From the NCBI GenBank assembly GCA_964516845.1, contig CAZEXP010000037.1, positions 1-22,834 of the forward strand: a stretch of DNA of 22,834 nucleotides, in the 5' to 3' direction. Shown here in pieces: positions 1-8,004 of this stretch. Positions within the stretch are counted from its first letter, which is position 1; each line of letters begins with the position of its first letter. The position numbers were made by a program, and so were the translations under genes. The notes under the pieces were generated by a model. That model was not told where the DNA came from. It saw nothing but the letters and a program-made list of their open reading frames with translations, and did not search any database. This stretch comes from JAPEKQ01 sp964516845 (GTDB lineage Bacteria; Joyebacterota; Joyebacteria; Joyebacterales; Joyebacteraceae).

Positions 1-2685
1 CAGATGGAGCTGACGGACTACGCGGACCGACATCTGATCGACAGGTTCGCGGTCGTCGACGGTGTGGCCGAGGCGAGGATCTTCGGCCAGAAACGGTTTT
101 CGATGCGCATCTGGCTGGACCGCCGCGCGCTCGCCGCCCGCGGGCTCACGGTCCAGGATGTCGAGAGCGCACTCCGGACCGAGAACGTCGAACTCCCCGC
201 GGGCCGTCTCGAATCCGTTGACAGCGAGCTGACGATCCGCGTGCAGCGCGGCTATCAGACGCCGGAGGACTTCCGCAACCTCGTCATCACGAGGGGCTCG
301 GACGGGCACCTCGTCCGCCTCGGTGACGTCGCGTCCGTGGAGATTGCCCCGGAGACGCTGCGCGACAGCTTCACCGCGGACGGGAAGAGCGCGGTCGGCA
401 TCGGCATCTCCCGACAGTCGACGGCGAACACGCTCGCGGTGATCGGCGGGGTCAAGGACGCGATGCGAGAGATCCAACCGAACCTGCCGGAGGGGATGGA
501 ACTCATCGTCCTCCGTGACAGCTCGGTGTTCATCGAGGCGTCCATCCGCGAAGTCCGGCTCGCGCTCGTCATCGCGTGCGCGCTGGTCATCGGCATCATC
601 TTCCTGTTCCTCGGCAGCGCGAGGGCGGCGATGGTCCCGGCCGTGACGGTGCCCATCTCGCTCATCTCGGCGTTCATCGTCCTGTACGCGTTCGGCTTCT
701 CGGTCAACCTCCTCACGTCTCTCGCGCTGGTGCTCGCCATCGGGCTCCTCGTCGACGACTCGATCGTCGTGCTCGAGAACATCCACCGCCGTATCGAGGA
801 CGGCGAACCCCCGCTGGTCGCGGCGTTCCGGGGCGTCAACGAGGTCGCCTTCGCCGTCATCGCCACGACGCTCGTCCTCGTGGCGGTGTTCCTCCCCATC
901 AGCCTGATGGGAGGAGACACCGGGAAGCTGTTCACGGAGTTCGCGTTCACGATCACCGGCGCCGTCGTCTTCTCGAGCCTCGTCGCGCTTACCCTCTCCC
1001 CCATGCTGTGTTCCAGGTTCCTCAGGCCCCGCGAGACGGAAGCCCCGCTGATCAAGGTCGTCGACAGGACGTTCCAGCGAATCATCACGCGATACGATCG
1101 GACGCTTCGTCTGTGCGTGAAGCACCCGCTCGCATCGCTCGTGGCGATGATCCTCATCCTCGGCTCAATCTGGGTGATGATGGGCAACATCATCTCCGAG
1201 TATGAACCGCAGGAGGACCGCGGCGTCCTCATGACGAGGATGACGGCTCCCGAGGGAACCGGATTCGATGCATCGCGCACGTACATGGACCGCATCACGG
1301 AGAAGCTGACGCCGCTCATCGACCGGGGCGAGGTCACGCACGTCCTGGCCATGACGCCCGGCGGACGGAACAGCGGCGGCGCCGTCAACAGCGGCTTCTG
1401 CATCGTCGACCTGGCCGCGTGGGAGGACCGGGACAGGTCCGCGACGCAGATCGCGCGCGAACTCACCGGCGAGCTCGCGTCCGTCGCGGGCGTCCGCGTC
1501 TTCGTATTCCAGCCCTCGGGTCTCTCGTTCTTCTTCGGCCAGCCGGTCCAGTTCGTCATCGGCGGACCGACGTACGAGGACCTCGCCACATGGCGCGACA
1601 TCATCCTCGAGAAGGCAAGGGAGTATCCCGGACTCTACGGCGTCGACGCCGACTACAAGGAGACAACGCCGCAACTGCGCGTGGCCATCGACCGGGACCG
1701 CGCGGCGGAACTCGGCGTGGCGTCGGAGACGATCGGCAGCACGCTCCAGACGATGCTCGGCGCGCGCACCGTCACGACGTATGTCGAAGGTGGCGAGGAA
1801 TACAACGTGGTCCTTCAGGGCGCCGCCGATGAGCGTCAAACGCCCACTGACCTCGAGAACATCTACGTTCGCTCCTCACGGACCGGCGAGCTGATCCCGC
1901 TCTCCAACATCGTCACGCTGGAGGAACGGGCCGATGCAAGTGAACTCAGGCGGTACAACCGGATGCGCGCCGTCACGATCTCGGGAAGCATCACGGACGG
2001 ATACTCCATGGACGATTGCCTCGGATTCCTCGAGAACGTCGTCCGCGAGGAGCTGCCGGCCACCGCGACGTTCAGCTACAAGGGCATGTCGCAGAAATTG
2101 AGGGAGTCCAGCGGGGCCGTCGCGTTCGTGTTCATCATCTCGCTCGTGATCGCGTACCTCGTTCTCGCGGCGCAGTTCGAGAGCTTCGTCAGCCCGTTCG
2201 TCATCATGCTGACCGTGCCAATGGGCATCTTCGGGGCGGTCCTCGGAATGCTGCTCCTCGGCGTGACGCTCAACATCTTCAGCCAGATCGGTCTCATCAT
2301 GCTCATCGGTCTGGCCGCCAAGAACGGGATCCTCATCGTCGAGTTCGCCAACCAGCTCCGCGACCGCGGACTCGATTTCGACGAGGCGCTGTTCCGGGCG
2401 TCACGCCTGCGTCTTCGTCCCATCATGATGACCGGTCTGTCGACAGCGATCGGCGCGGTCCCGCTCATCCTGGCGAGCGGCGCGGGAGCAATGAGCCGCC
2501 TCTCGCTCGGGACGGTCATCGCATTCGGTGCGACGTTCGCATGTCTTCTCACGCTCTTCGTCGTACCGATCGGCTACTACTATCTCTGCCGCGGGCAGGC
2601 GTCCCCGAAGGCCCTCGCGAAGAAGCTCGACGCGCTGGAGGCCGAATACGACGAAGGCCAGGCGAACGGACGGTCTTCTGACTGA
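1..2685 (+). CDS. RND-family efflux transporter permease subunit, 5'-truncated
   Basis: Inner-membrane proton-driven pump of the AcrB/MexB (HAE1) type that would work with a periplasmic adaptor and an outer-membrane channel to export toxic compounds. The frame is open from base 1, so the gene starts outside the window. About 894 residues remain against the usual 1,030-1,050, so roughly the first 140 (TM1 and the start of the first porter loop) are missing. Visible landmarks are the paired Asp codons at 754-759 in the TM4 segment (LLVDDSIVV), the Lys of TM10 in AAKNGILIVEF (codon 2320-2322), which together form the family's proton relay, and clusters of hydrophobic helices at about 555-1020 and 2115-2590. 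The tail after TM12 is short and acidic. A perfect hairpin follows 16 bases after the stop. Adaptor and channel genes are probably upstream. The substrate cannot be read from the sequence. Confidence 0.95.
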   Translation, partial: QMELTDYADRHLIDRFAVVDGVAEARIFGQKRFSMRIWLDRRALAARGLTVQDVESALRTENVELPAGRLESVDSELTIRVQRGYQTPEDFRNLVITRGSDGHLVRLGDVASVEIAPETLRDSFTADGKSAVGIGISRQSTANTLAVIGGVKDAMREIQPNLPEGMELIVLRDSSVFIEASIREVRLALVIACALVIGIIFLFLGSARAAMVPAVTVPISLISAFIVLYAFGFSVNLLTSLALVLAIGLLVDDSIVVLENIHRRIEDGEPPLVAAFRGVNEVAFAVIATTLVLVAVFLPISLMGGDTGKLFTEFAFTITGAVVFSSLVALTLSPMLCSRFLRPRETEAPLIKVVDRTFQRIITRYDRTLRLCVKHPLASLVAMILILGSIWVMMGNIISEYEPQEDRGVLMTRMTAPEGTGFDASRTYMDRITEKLTPLIDRGEVTHVLAMTPGGRNSGGAVNSGFCIVDLAAWEDRDRSATQIARELTGELASVAGVRVFVFQPSGLSFFFGQPVQFVIGGPTYEDLATWRDIILEKAREYPGLYGVDADYKETTPQLRVAIDRDRAAELGVASETIGSTLQTMLGARTVTTYVEGGEEYNVVLQGAADERQTPTDLENIYVRSSRTGELIPLSNIVTLEERADASELRRYNRMRAVTISGSITDGYSMDDCLGFLENVVREELPATATFSYKGMSQKLRESSGAVAFVFIISLVIAYLVLAAQFESFVSPFVIMLTVPMGIFGAVLGMLLLGVTLNIFSQIGLIMLIGLAAKNGILIVEFANQLRDRGLDFDEALFRASRLRLRPIMMTGLSTAIGAVPLILASGAGAMSRLSLGTVIAFGATFACLLTLFVVPIGYYYLCRGQASPKALAKKLDALEAEYDEGQANGRSSD

Positions 2686-2701
2686 CAGATGACGCAACGC
2701 A

Positions 2702-2727
2702 GATGGGGCCGCGCAAGCGGCCCCATC
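2702..2727 (+). terminator. Hairpin terminator after the RND gene
   Basis: Perfect 11-bp stem (GATGGGGCCGC with its complement) closed by a GCAA tetraloop, 16 bases after the RND stop codon. The T-tract after it is weak. It lies between convergent genes, so it could also serve the lipoprotein gene on the minus strand, which ends at 2790. Confidence 0.7.
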
Positions 2728-2789
2728 CATGTTGTCCGGTCGTGCTCTCCTGCCCGATTCTCCTGCTCGGCTCTCACCGCCCGGTCTCG

Positions 2790-3926
2790 CTACTGCACCG
2801 TAACCTCCAGATAGTACTCGACGTACTCGTTCCACAACATGGTGTAGATGTAGTGGGTGCCGGTTTGATAGGCAACATACGATGTGGCGACAGTCGACGT
2901 GGACGACGTGGTGATGTTGGCATCGTTCCCGTTCGGCAGCACGATGGCGATGCGCTTCGTATCGTAGATGTCGCCGGCCGTGGCGGTCATCGAGACGGAG
3001 AGCGTCTCCCCCGCCGTCAGGTCGATGCTGAAGTAGTCCCTGTCGTAGAGGCACAACCTCAGGTCTGACAGCGTCCCGGGACTCACCGGCGTGGCCACGC
3101 TGATGAAGTCGTTGTCCTCATAGGCGTCGTCGCGGCACGGGTCATCGGTCGTCAGCTTGAAGTCGTAGAGCGAGTGGCCCGTCTGGTACGAATGGGCGTG
3201 GGTGTGGAAGTAGTACGTACCGGGCAGGAACGTGAAGTGGTACCAGTTCACGGAGTCGCCCGAAGCGGGACCCCAGCCCGCCGAGTTGTACTCCTCGCCG
3301 TTGGCATTCTCGAAACCGGCCACCCACCCCAGTCCGTTGACCTCCTTGAACCACCACGAGGCATAGACCTTGGCGGTCTCTGTGACGGTGAACTCGAAGA
3401 GGTCCTGGTCGGCGCCTCCGGTGAGCGAGAGTGTGTGGTACCGTTTCCCAATCTCGATCGGCGCCGCGGCCGCCGGGGTCTCGTTGGGTTCGAAGTAGTC
3501 GTCGAGATGATCCGCGTCGAAGGTGCCCGTCTGGAAGCTCGTTGTACTCGGCTCCACCGGATCGCCGTCGTCGTTCGTGACGGAGTTGGTCACGAGGAAG
3601 TCGTGCCACGTCTCCGCCGCGTACAGCGTGTCCGGGATGAAGCTCGCCACGTACGTCTGCTCATCGTACTCGACGTACCCCGTGAGATCTCTCCCTTGAA
3701 CCGTGATGTTCGAGTTGGTGATCGTCGAAGCATCCATGGCCTCCGAGAACGTGACATCGATCCTCTGAATCAGTCCGACGTCCGTTGCACCGTCCTCCAT
3801 GCTCACGTCCGTGACCGTTGGTCCCTCCGTCTCGCCCTCGCCGCCAGGACCGCTCGAACTGCTGCACGACACGAGCGCGGCACAGAACGCCAGCGCGAAC
3901 ATCAGATGGACAAGCCTTGCTCCCAT
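2790..3926 (-). CDS. Secreted lipoprotein with Ig-like and two PPC-type domains
   Basis: A 378-residue exported protein of unknown role, probably on the cell surface or in the periplasm. The signal peptide ends in a lipobox-like LVSC (Cys21), followed by a Ser/Gly/Glu linker. Residues about 35-137 resemble a bacterial Ig-like domain of the SbsA/Big_5 type (P-V-T-D-V, then SEAMDASTI, ending FQTGTF). Residues 141-260 and 263-378 each begin with a DDYFEPNET- or DDAYEDND-type segment and continue with D-x-D-x-F-x-F/I strands, as in pre-peptidase C-terminal (PPC) domains. I chose the ATG at 3926 over an ATG nine codons upstream because a GGGGGG ribosome site lies 6 bases before it. There is no catalytic domain. 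It is divergent from the amylase gene and separated from it by 244 bases. A likely fragment of a related PPC gene lies at 17091-17243. Confidence 0.85.
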   Translation of the reverse strand: MGARLVHLMFALAFCAALVSCSSSSGPGGEGETEGPTVTDVSMEDGATDVGLIQRIDVTFSEAMDASTITNSNITVQGRDLTGYVEYDEQTYVASFIPDTLYAAETWHDFLVTNSVTNDDGDPVEPSTTSFQTGTFDADHLDDYFEPNETPAAAAPIEIGKRYHTLSLTGGADQDLFEFTVTETAKVYASWWFKEVNGLGWVAGFENANGEEYNSAGWGPASGDSVNWYHFTFLPGTYYFHTHAHSYQTGHSLYDFKLTTDDPCRDDAYEDNDFISVATPVSPGTLSDLRLCLYDRDYFSIDLTAGETLSVSMTATAGDIYDTKRIAIVLPNGNDANITTSSTSTVATSYVAYQTGTHYIYTMLWNEYVEYYLEVTVQ

Positions 3927-3962
3927 GGCACACCCCCCTGTGTATATTCCCACGTGCAGGCC

Positions 3963-3972
3963 TCTCGCGAGA
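3963..3972. promoter_or_regulatory. Perfect 10-bp palindrome upstream of the lipoprotein gene
   Basis: TCTCGCGAGA is its own reverse complement and sits 37 bases upstream of the lipoprotein start codon. Two small inverted repeats follow directly, at 3969-3982 (GAGAC-aacc-GTCTC) and 3985-3997 (CGGAC-gct-GTCCG). It could be an operator or a structured leader. No regulator can be named. Confidence 0.3.
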
Positions 3973-4085
3973 CAACCGTCTCAGCGGACGCTGTCCGTTA
4001 AGACGCCCCCGGCGGCACGTCAACAGACGCTGATCAACAGAAACGCAGAAGTATGTAACCGAAGTCCCACGCGGTCAATCAGAGA

Positions 4086-4114
4086 CGGACCGGCCGACCC
4101 AAACGTGCTATAAT
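4086..4114 (+). promoter_or_regulatory. Sigma-70-type promoter of the amylase gene
   Basis: A perfect TATAAT at 4109-4114 is preceded by an extended -10 TG at 4106-4107. The -35 position 17 bases upstream (4086-4091, CGGACC) matches the consensus only weakly, which is usual with an extended -10. The transcript would carry a leader of about 50 bases before the ATG at 4171. It is the clearest promoter in the window. Confidence 0.65.
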
Positions 4115-4170
4115 TAGGCAGAATTCCATCGCACACTCCGACTTCCCCTTGCGGAAAGTGAAAGCCACCC

Positions 4171-6420
4171 ATGAACAACACCAGAGGCAGGACACTTCCG
4201 CTCCTGGCGCTCGCGGCGGCGCTTCTCGCCGCCGCGGCCGCCCAGGCGGTCGATATCACGTTCCAGGTCCGCATGGCCTACCAGGTCGAGCTGGGCGCGT
4301 TCGATCCGCGCAGCGACGCCGTCGACATCGCCGGCGACTTCAACAGCTGGGGCTCCGACCCCCTCACGCCTCTGGCCGACGCCGACGGCGACACGGTCTA
4401 CTCGGTCACACTCGGCGGGTTCAGCCAGGGGGAACAGCTCGAGTACAAGTATCGCATCAACGGCGAGTGGGACGGCACGGAGGAGTTCCCCGGCTACGGC
4501 AACAACCGGTACTACACGGTGACGGCCGATGACGACACCGTCACGGTCTGGTACAACGACCTCCAGCCGGGCGGCGGCTACGACCCGGACCAGCTGTCCT
4601 GGTGGAACGACTGCGTATTCTACGAGATCTTCGTGCGGAGCTTCTATGACGGCGACGGCGACGGGATCGGAGACTTCCAGGGGCTGACGCAGAAGCTCGA
4701 CTACCTCAACGACGGCGACCCCCAGACCGACGACGACCTCGGGATCACGGGCATCTGGCTGATGCCGATCCAGGACTCGCCGAGCTACCACGGCTATGAC
4801 GGCACCGACTACCGCTCCATCAACCCCGACTACGGCACGATGGCCGACTTCGAGGCGTTCCTCGCGGCGGCCCACGCGCGCGGCATCAAGGTCATCATCG
4901 ACTACGTCATGAACCACTGCTCGAACCAGCATCCGTGGTTTGAGGCGTCCGCCGACAACGACCCGGCCTACCGCGATTTCTTCCGGTGGTCGAGCTACGA
5001 CCCCGGCGAGTCCGGTCCGTGGGGACAGAACGTCTGGCACTGGAACGACTCGGGCTGGTACTACGGTCTCTTCACGGGCGGCATGCCCGATCTGGACTAC
5101 GAGACACCGGCGGTGAAGGACTCGATGTTCCAGACGGCCACATACTGGCTCGACACGATCGGAGTCGACGGGTTCCGTCTCGACGCCGTCCTCTATGTCA
5201 TCGAGGACGGAGGACAGCTCCAGAACACGACCGCGACGCTCGACTTCTGGGCCGAGTACAACGCGCACGTGAAGTCGGTGAAGGCCGATGCGTTCTCCGT
5301 CGGCGAGGCGTGGACGAACACGAGCACGGTCCTCCAGTACGTCACGAATGACCGGCTGGACATGTGCTTCGAGTTCGATCTCTCGTACGCGACCGTCGGC
5401 GCGGTCAATGACGGCGACGCGGGATGGGTGAGCGCCAAGGCGGATCAGGTCTACAACCTCTACCCCTATCTCCAGTACGCCACGTTCCTGACGAACCACG
5501 ACCAGGACCGCGTGTTCACGTCCGTCGGTGAGAACGAGGGCAGGGTCAAGGCGGCCGCGGGCATCTACCTGACGATGCCCGGCGTACCGTTCGTCTACTA
5601 CGGCGAGGAGATCGGGATGGTAGGAAGCGGCGACCATCTGAACATCCGCACGCCGATGCAATGGACGGACGGGAGCAATGCGGGATTCACGACGGGTTCG
5701 CCCTGGAACTACATCAGCAGCAACTACACGCAGTACAACGTCGCCGATGAAGAGCTCGACTCCGGCTCGCTGCTCGAGTGGTACAAGAAGCTCATTCACG
5801 TTCGGAACGACTCACCCGCGCTCAGACAGGGCACGCACGATCCGCTCTCGAGCTCCGAATCATCGGTGATGGCCTTCGTGCGCGGGCACGAGCTTCAGAC
5901 GGTGCTCTGCATGACCAACACGTCGTCCAATCCCCGGAACAACATCACGCTGACCGGTTCGTCCGTCAGCCTCGAACCGGGAGAGCACACGCTCGTCAAC
6001 CTTCTCGACCCGGGCGACACGCTGAACATCACGGTCAGTCCATCCTACGAAATCAGCGGACTGAGCCTCGACGGGCATGAGACCGCGGCGTACGAGTTCT
6101 CCGGTGGAAGCAGCGTCGAGCCACCTGACGACCCGCCGCAGACCGGCCTTCATCTCGGTCGGAGCTTCCCAAACCCTTTTGGCCCCTCGACCACCATCAG
6201 CTACTCGCTGCCGGCTGAATCGCTCGTCCGCCTCCGCGTCTACAATCTCGCCGGTCGTGAAGTGGCGGTGCTCCGGGACGGCGTGCAGTCCGCGGGTCCG
6301 CACGAGGAGCCGTGGAACGGCAGGGACCGCGACGGGCGGGAGCTCGGAGCGGGCATGTACTTCATCCGTCTGGACGCCGGCGGCGAGTCGCGGACATCCA
6401 AGATGTTGCTCGTGCGGTAA
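4171..6420 (+). CDS. Secreted alpha-amylase (GH13) with N-terminal CBM48/20-like and C-terminal FlgD/T9SS-like domain
   Basis: Extracellular enzyme of 749 residues predicted to hydrolyse alpha-glucosidic bonds of starch-like glucans. A signal peptide (1-26, AQA cut site) is followed by a starch-binding-like beta domain (about 28-128; DIAGDFNSWG, YKYRINGEW). The GH13 barrel spans about 145-560. Its conserved regions are visible: DYVMNH (244-249), GFRLDAV with nucleophile Asp338 and Arg336, VGEAW with acid/base Glu379, and TNHDQDR with Asp444. A calcium-type loop DGDGDGIGDF lies near 160. MPDLDYE at 305-311 resembles the MPDLN motif of oligosaccharide-active GH13 members, so specificity between amylase and alpha-glucosidase is open. 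Residues about 660-749 (FPNPFGPSTTISY through GMYFIRL) are a FlgD-Ig/type A T9SS-like C-terminal domain, suggesting outer-membrane transit. All catalytic residues are present. The ribosome site is weak (GGAAAG, 14 bases before the ATG). Confidence 0.95.
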   Translation: MNNTRGRTLPLLALAAALLAAAAAQAVDITFQVRMAYQVELGAFDPRSDAVDIAGDFNSWGSDPLTPLADADGDTVYSVTLGGFSQGEQLEYKYRINGEWDGTEEFPGYGNNRYYTVTADDDTVTVWYNDLQPGGGYDPDQLSWWNDCVFYEIFVRSFYDGDGDGIGDFQGLTQKLDYLNDGDPQTDDDLGITGIWLMPIQDSPSYHGYDGTDYRSINPDYGTMADFEAFLAAAHARGIKVIIDYVMNHCSNQHPWFEASADNDPAYRDFFRWSSYDPGESGPWGQNVWHWNDSGWYYGLFTGGMPDLDYETPAVKDSMFQTATYWLDTIGVDGFRLDAVLYVIEDGGQLQNTTATLDFWAEYNAHVKSVKADAFSVGEAWTNTSTVLQYVTNDRLDMCFEFDLSYATVGAVNDGDAGWVSAKADQVYNLYPYLQYATFLTNHDQDRVFTSVGENEGRVKAAAGIYLTMPGVPFVYYGEEIGMVGSGDHLNIRTPMQWTDGSNAGFTTGSPWNYISSNYTQYNVADEELDSGSLLEWYKKLIHVRNDSPALRQGTHDPLSSSESSVMAFVRGHELQTVLCMTNTSSNPRNNITLTGSSVSLEPGEHTLVNLLDPGDTLNITVSPSYEISGLSLDGHETAAYEFSGGSSVEPPDDPPQTGLHLGRSFPNPFGPSTTISYSLPAESLVRLRVYNLAGREVAVLRDGVQSAGPHEEPWNGRDRDGRELGAGMYFIRLDAGGESRTSKMLLVR

Positions 6421-6713
6421 CCGGCTCCGAGAGCCGCGGCACGACCGCTCGCGATCCCCCAGGAAGAGAGACGGCGGGCGCACGATTCCCCTTGCATTCC
6501 CAACCCCGGTATTGGAATCTTGCGTCGTCAGGGGTTTGACACTTGATGGTGTCGGATCCACGGGCAGCCGGGAGATGGCTTGGATCCACGGATCGAGGCG
6601 ACCGCAGGAGGGTTCGGTCGCCGGAGTAGGGTGGGCGCCGATTGGTGGCCACGATTGAGGATCAACCCACTGCCAGGTGGTTCAGAACCGTAGAGCCACC
6701 ACAAGGAGAGCAG
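6421..6713 (+). other. Gene-poor leader region before the mini-ORF
   Basis: No convincing gene is present. A small hairpin (CGGCT-ccgag-AGCCG, 6422-6436) directly follows the amylase stop. A TTGACA at 6536-6541 has no good -10 at 17 bases. The 10-mer GGATCCACGG occurs at 6554-6563 and again at 6582-6591. GTGG/CCAC complementary segments at 6642-6700 could fold the leader just before the ribosome site of the mini-ORF. Confidence 0.4.
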
Positions 6714-6788
6714 ATGAAGAAGGCTAGTCCGAAGGCCGCGAAGACCGCAGCTCCGAAGCCCAAGAAGAAGTCCAAGGGCAAGAAGTAG
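6714..6788 (+). CDS. Lys/Ala-rich mini-protein, 24 residues
   Basis: ATG at 6714 opens a 24-codon frame whose product is Lys-rich (11 Lys), with Ala, Pro and Ser filling the rest and no acidic residue (it starts MKKASPKAAK and ends KSKGKK). A textbook AAGGAG lies at 6703-6708, 5 bases before the ATG. A strong intrinsic terminator follows at 6887, so a short transcript carrying only this frame is plausible. The composition resembles tails of histone-H1-like or other nucleic-acid-binding proteins, but no family is recognised and the frame is short enough to arise by chance. A second short Lys-rich gene lies at 13613-13729. Confidence 0.5.
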   Translation: MKKASPKAAKTAAPKPKKKSKGKK

Positions 6789-6796
6789 CCCGCCGG

Positions 6797-6831
6797 CTCT
6801 CGAGCAACGCGCAAGACGGCGCGCTCGAGAG
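6797..6831. terminator. Inverted repeat after the mini-ORF
   Basis: CTCTCGAGC at 6797-6805 pairs with GCTCGAGAG at 6823-6831, with additional GCGC pairing inside. There is no T-tract, so it is more likely an mRNA structure than a terminator. Confidence 0.3.
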
Positions 6832-6886
6832 GCGATCGAGGCGAAGCGCATGTGGGGACCCGGCTGCAGGGTTGTAGAGAGTACAG

Positions 6887-6916
6887 AAGCGGAGCGTCAT
6901 CAGACGCTCCGCTTTT
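6887..6916 (+). terminator. Strong rho-independent terminator
   Basis: Perfect 12-bp stem (AAGCGGAGCGTC with its complement), loop ATCA, then TT continuous with the end of the stem. It closes the plus-strand transcript of the mini-ORF and stands between that gene and the convergent kinase gene, which ends at 6990. Confidence 0.8.
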
Positions 6917-6989
6917 CAATTGTACTTCAGCTGTCCTGTGCGTCTGCGGTCCGGATGCAGTCTGCGCATCTGCCATCATCTCACATCTG

Positions 6990-7775
6990 TCACAGCGACT
7001 CCCACTGCATCGTCTCGAGCCGCTGGCGGAGCTGCCCGGCCGTGCTGAACTTTTTGAGGATCAGGGAACGCTTCAGACCACAGCAGATGGCCTTCACCTC
7101 GCGCGGCTGCCGTGAGTACCGGGTCCGCCCACCGACGGAGTCGTAGAAGATCCTGATGAGATCGCACACGTCATCTTGAATGTTAACGCGCTTCGGCGCC
7201 TGCCAGTGGTAGAGATCGAGCAGCTTCACGTCGAATCCCAGTCCGGCGCGCCGAACGATGATGTTCTCCGTGTGCAGGTCGCCGTGGTACTCGAGGAGGT
7301 TGTGGATGCTCTCGATGCCCGCCGCCAGCGCGTGAAGAAGATGGAACGCCTGGAACGGGTCGAGCCGCTTCCCCGGCTGCCGCTTGAGGAAAACGTTCAG
7401 CGGTTCCCCCTCGACATACTCGGAGACGATGAACGTGACCGGGACTCCCAGGTAGTCGATCGTCTCCTGTGTGTGGTACTGGATGAGGATCGGGCAGTGC
7501 CTCAAGCGATGGAGTATCGTCGCGTATCGGGTCAGCGTCCGATTGCCCGGGTTTCGCTGGGGAAAGAAGAGCTTGGCCGCGCGCTCAATGCCGGTGCCAA
7601 GTTCACGAACCAGGAAGACCTCTCCTTCCCACCCTCTCCCGAGATGGCTCTCGATCTCGTATTTGCCTGCGAGCACGTCGCCCGGTTCGAGATCAAAGGA
7701 ATCGATCTGCGCTGCTCTGGCGTTTGGGCGGTGGACGGCCCGTGATGCGCCGGCCGTCGAACCCTGGTATGTCAA
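6990..7775 (-). CDS. Protein-kinase-like protein (Ser/Thr or APH-type fold)
   Basis: Cytosolic kinase-fold protein of 261 residues from the chosen start. Visible elements are a glycine-rich loop (HLGRGWEGEVFLV, about 44-56), the ATP-binding Lys in AAKLFF (Lys68), the catalytic loop HGDLHTEN (Asp166, Asn171) and a metal-binding Asp187 in LLDLY, where eukaryotic-type kinases have DFG. The C-terminal lobe is short. The TTG at 7775 is chosen because GAGGAGG lies 8 bases upstream. The frame stays open to 7946, but that would overlap the zinc-ribbon gene. The zinc-ribbon gene ends 34 bases upstream, so the two are likely one operon. HGDLHxxN resembles both RIO/APH-type small-molecule kinases and bacterial Ser/Thr kinases, so the substrate is unknown. 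There is no membrane segment or sensor domain. Confidence 0.8.
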   Translation of the reverse strand: MTYQGSTAGASRAVHRPNARAAQIDSFDLEPGDVLAGKYEIESHLGRGWEGEVFLVRELGTGIERAAKLFFPQRNPGNRTLTRYATILHRLRHCPILIQYHTQETIDYLGVPVTFIVSEYVEGEPLNVFLKRQPGKRLDPFQAFHLLHALAAGIESIHNLLEYHGDLHTENIIVRRAGLGFDVKLLDLYHWQAPKRVNIQDDVCDLIRIFYDSVGGRTRYSRQPREVKAICCGLKRSLILKKFSTAGQLRQRLETMQWESL

Positions 7776-7809
7776 TGCTCTCGCCTCCTCGGGCGAACGG
7801 TGCAGTAGC

Positions 7810-8004
7810 TTACTCTTCCTCGCGGGTTGGGATCTCTCTCCGATGCTCACGACCGAGACTTCGATCGCGCCCTTGACTGCGATCGTCGTCGGCGATGTGG
7901 ATATCCTTGCTCTCGCATTCAGGACAGACCGACGGACGAGGCGCACCGTGGATCACGCGCCAGACATGGCCACACTCGAAACACTCGAACGTCCTCTTCG
8001 ACAC
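7810..8004 (-). CDS. Small zinc-ribbon protein
   Basis: A 64-residue protein with two CxxC knuckles (Cys8/Cys11 and Cys27/Cys30) in the arrangement C-x2-C-G-H-x-W followed by C-P-x-C-x-S-K-x-I-H, typical of short metal-binding zinc ribbons. The C-terminal half is Arg/Glu-rich and hydrophilic. The start is a GTG at 8004 with GGAGGG 8 bases upstream. It is the first gene of a probable two-gene unit with the kinase-like gene. The kinase reading frame also runs open through this gene, but the Cys pattern and ribosome site support this frame. It might be a nucleic-acid or protein adaptor. No specific function can be assigned. Confidence 0.75.
   Translation of the reverse strand: MSKRTFECFECGHVWRVIHGAPRPSVCPECESKDIHIADDDRSQGRDRSLGREHRREIPTREEE

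Noticed and set aside
4114..5799. 561-codon minus-strand open frame opposite the amylase
   Set aside because: It mirrors the amylase codons in GC-rich DNA. It is Val/Arg-rich, without domain motifs, and lies wholly under a gene with complete catalytic motifs.
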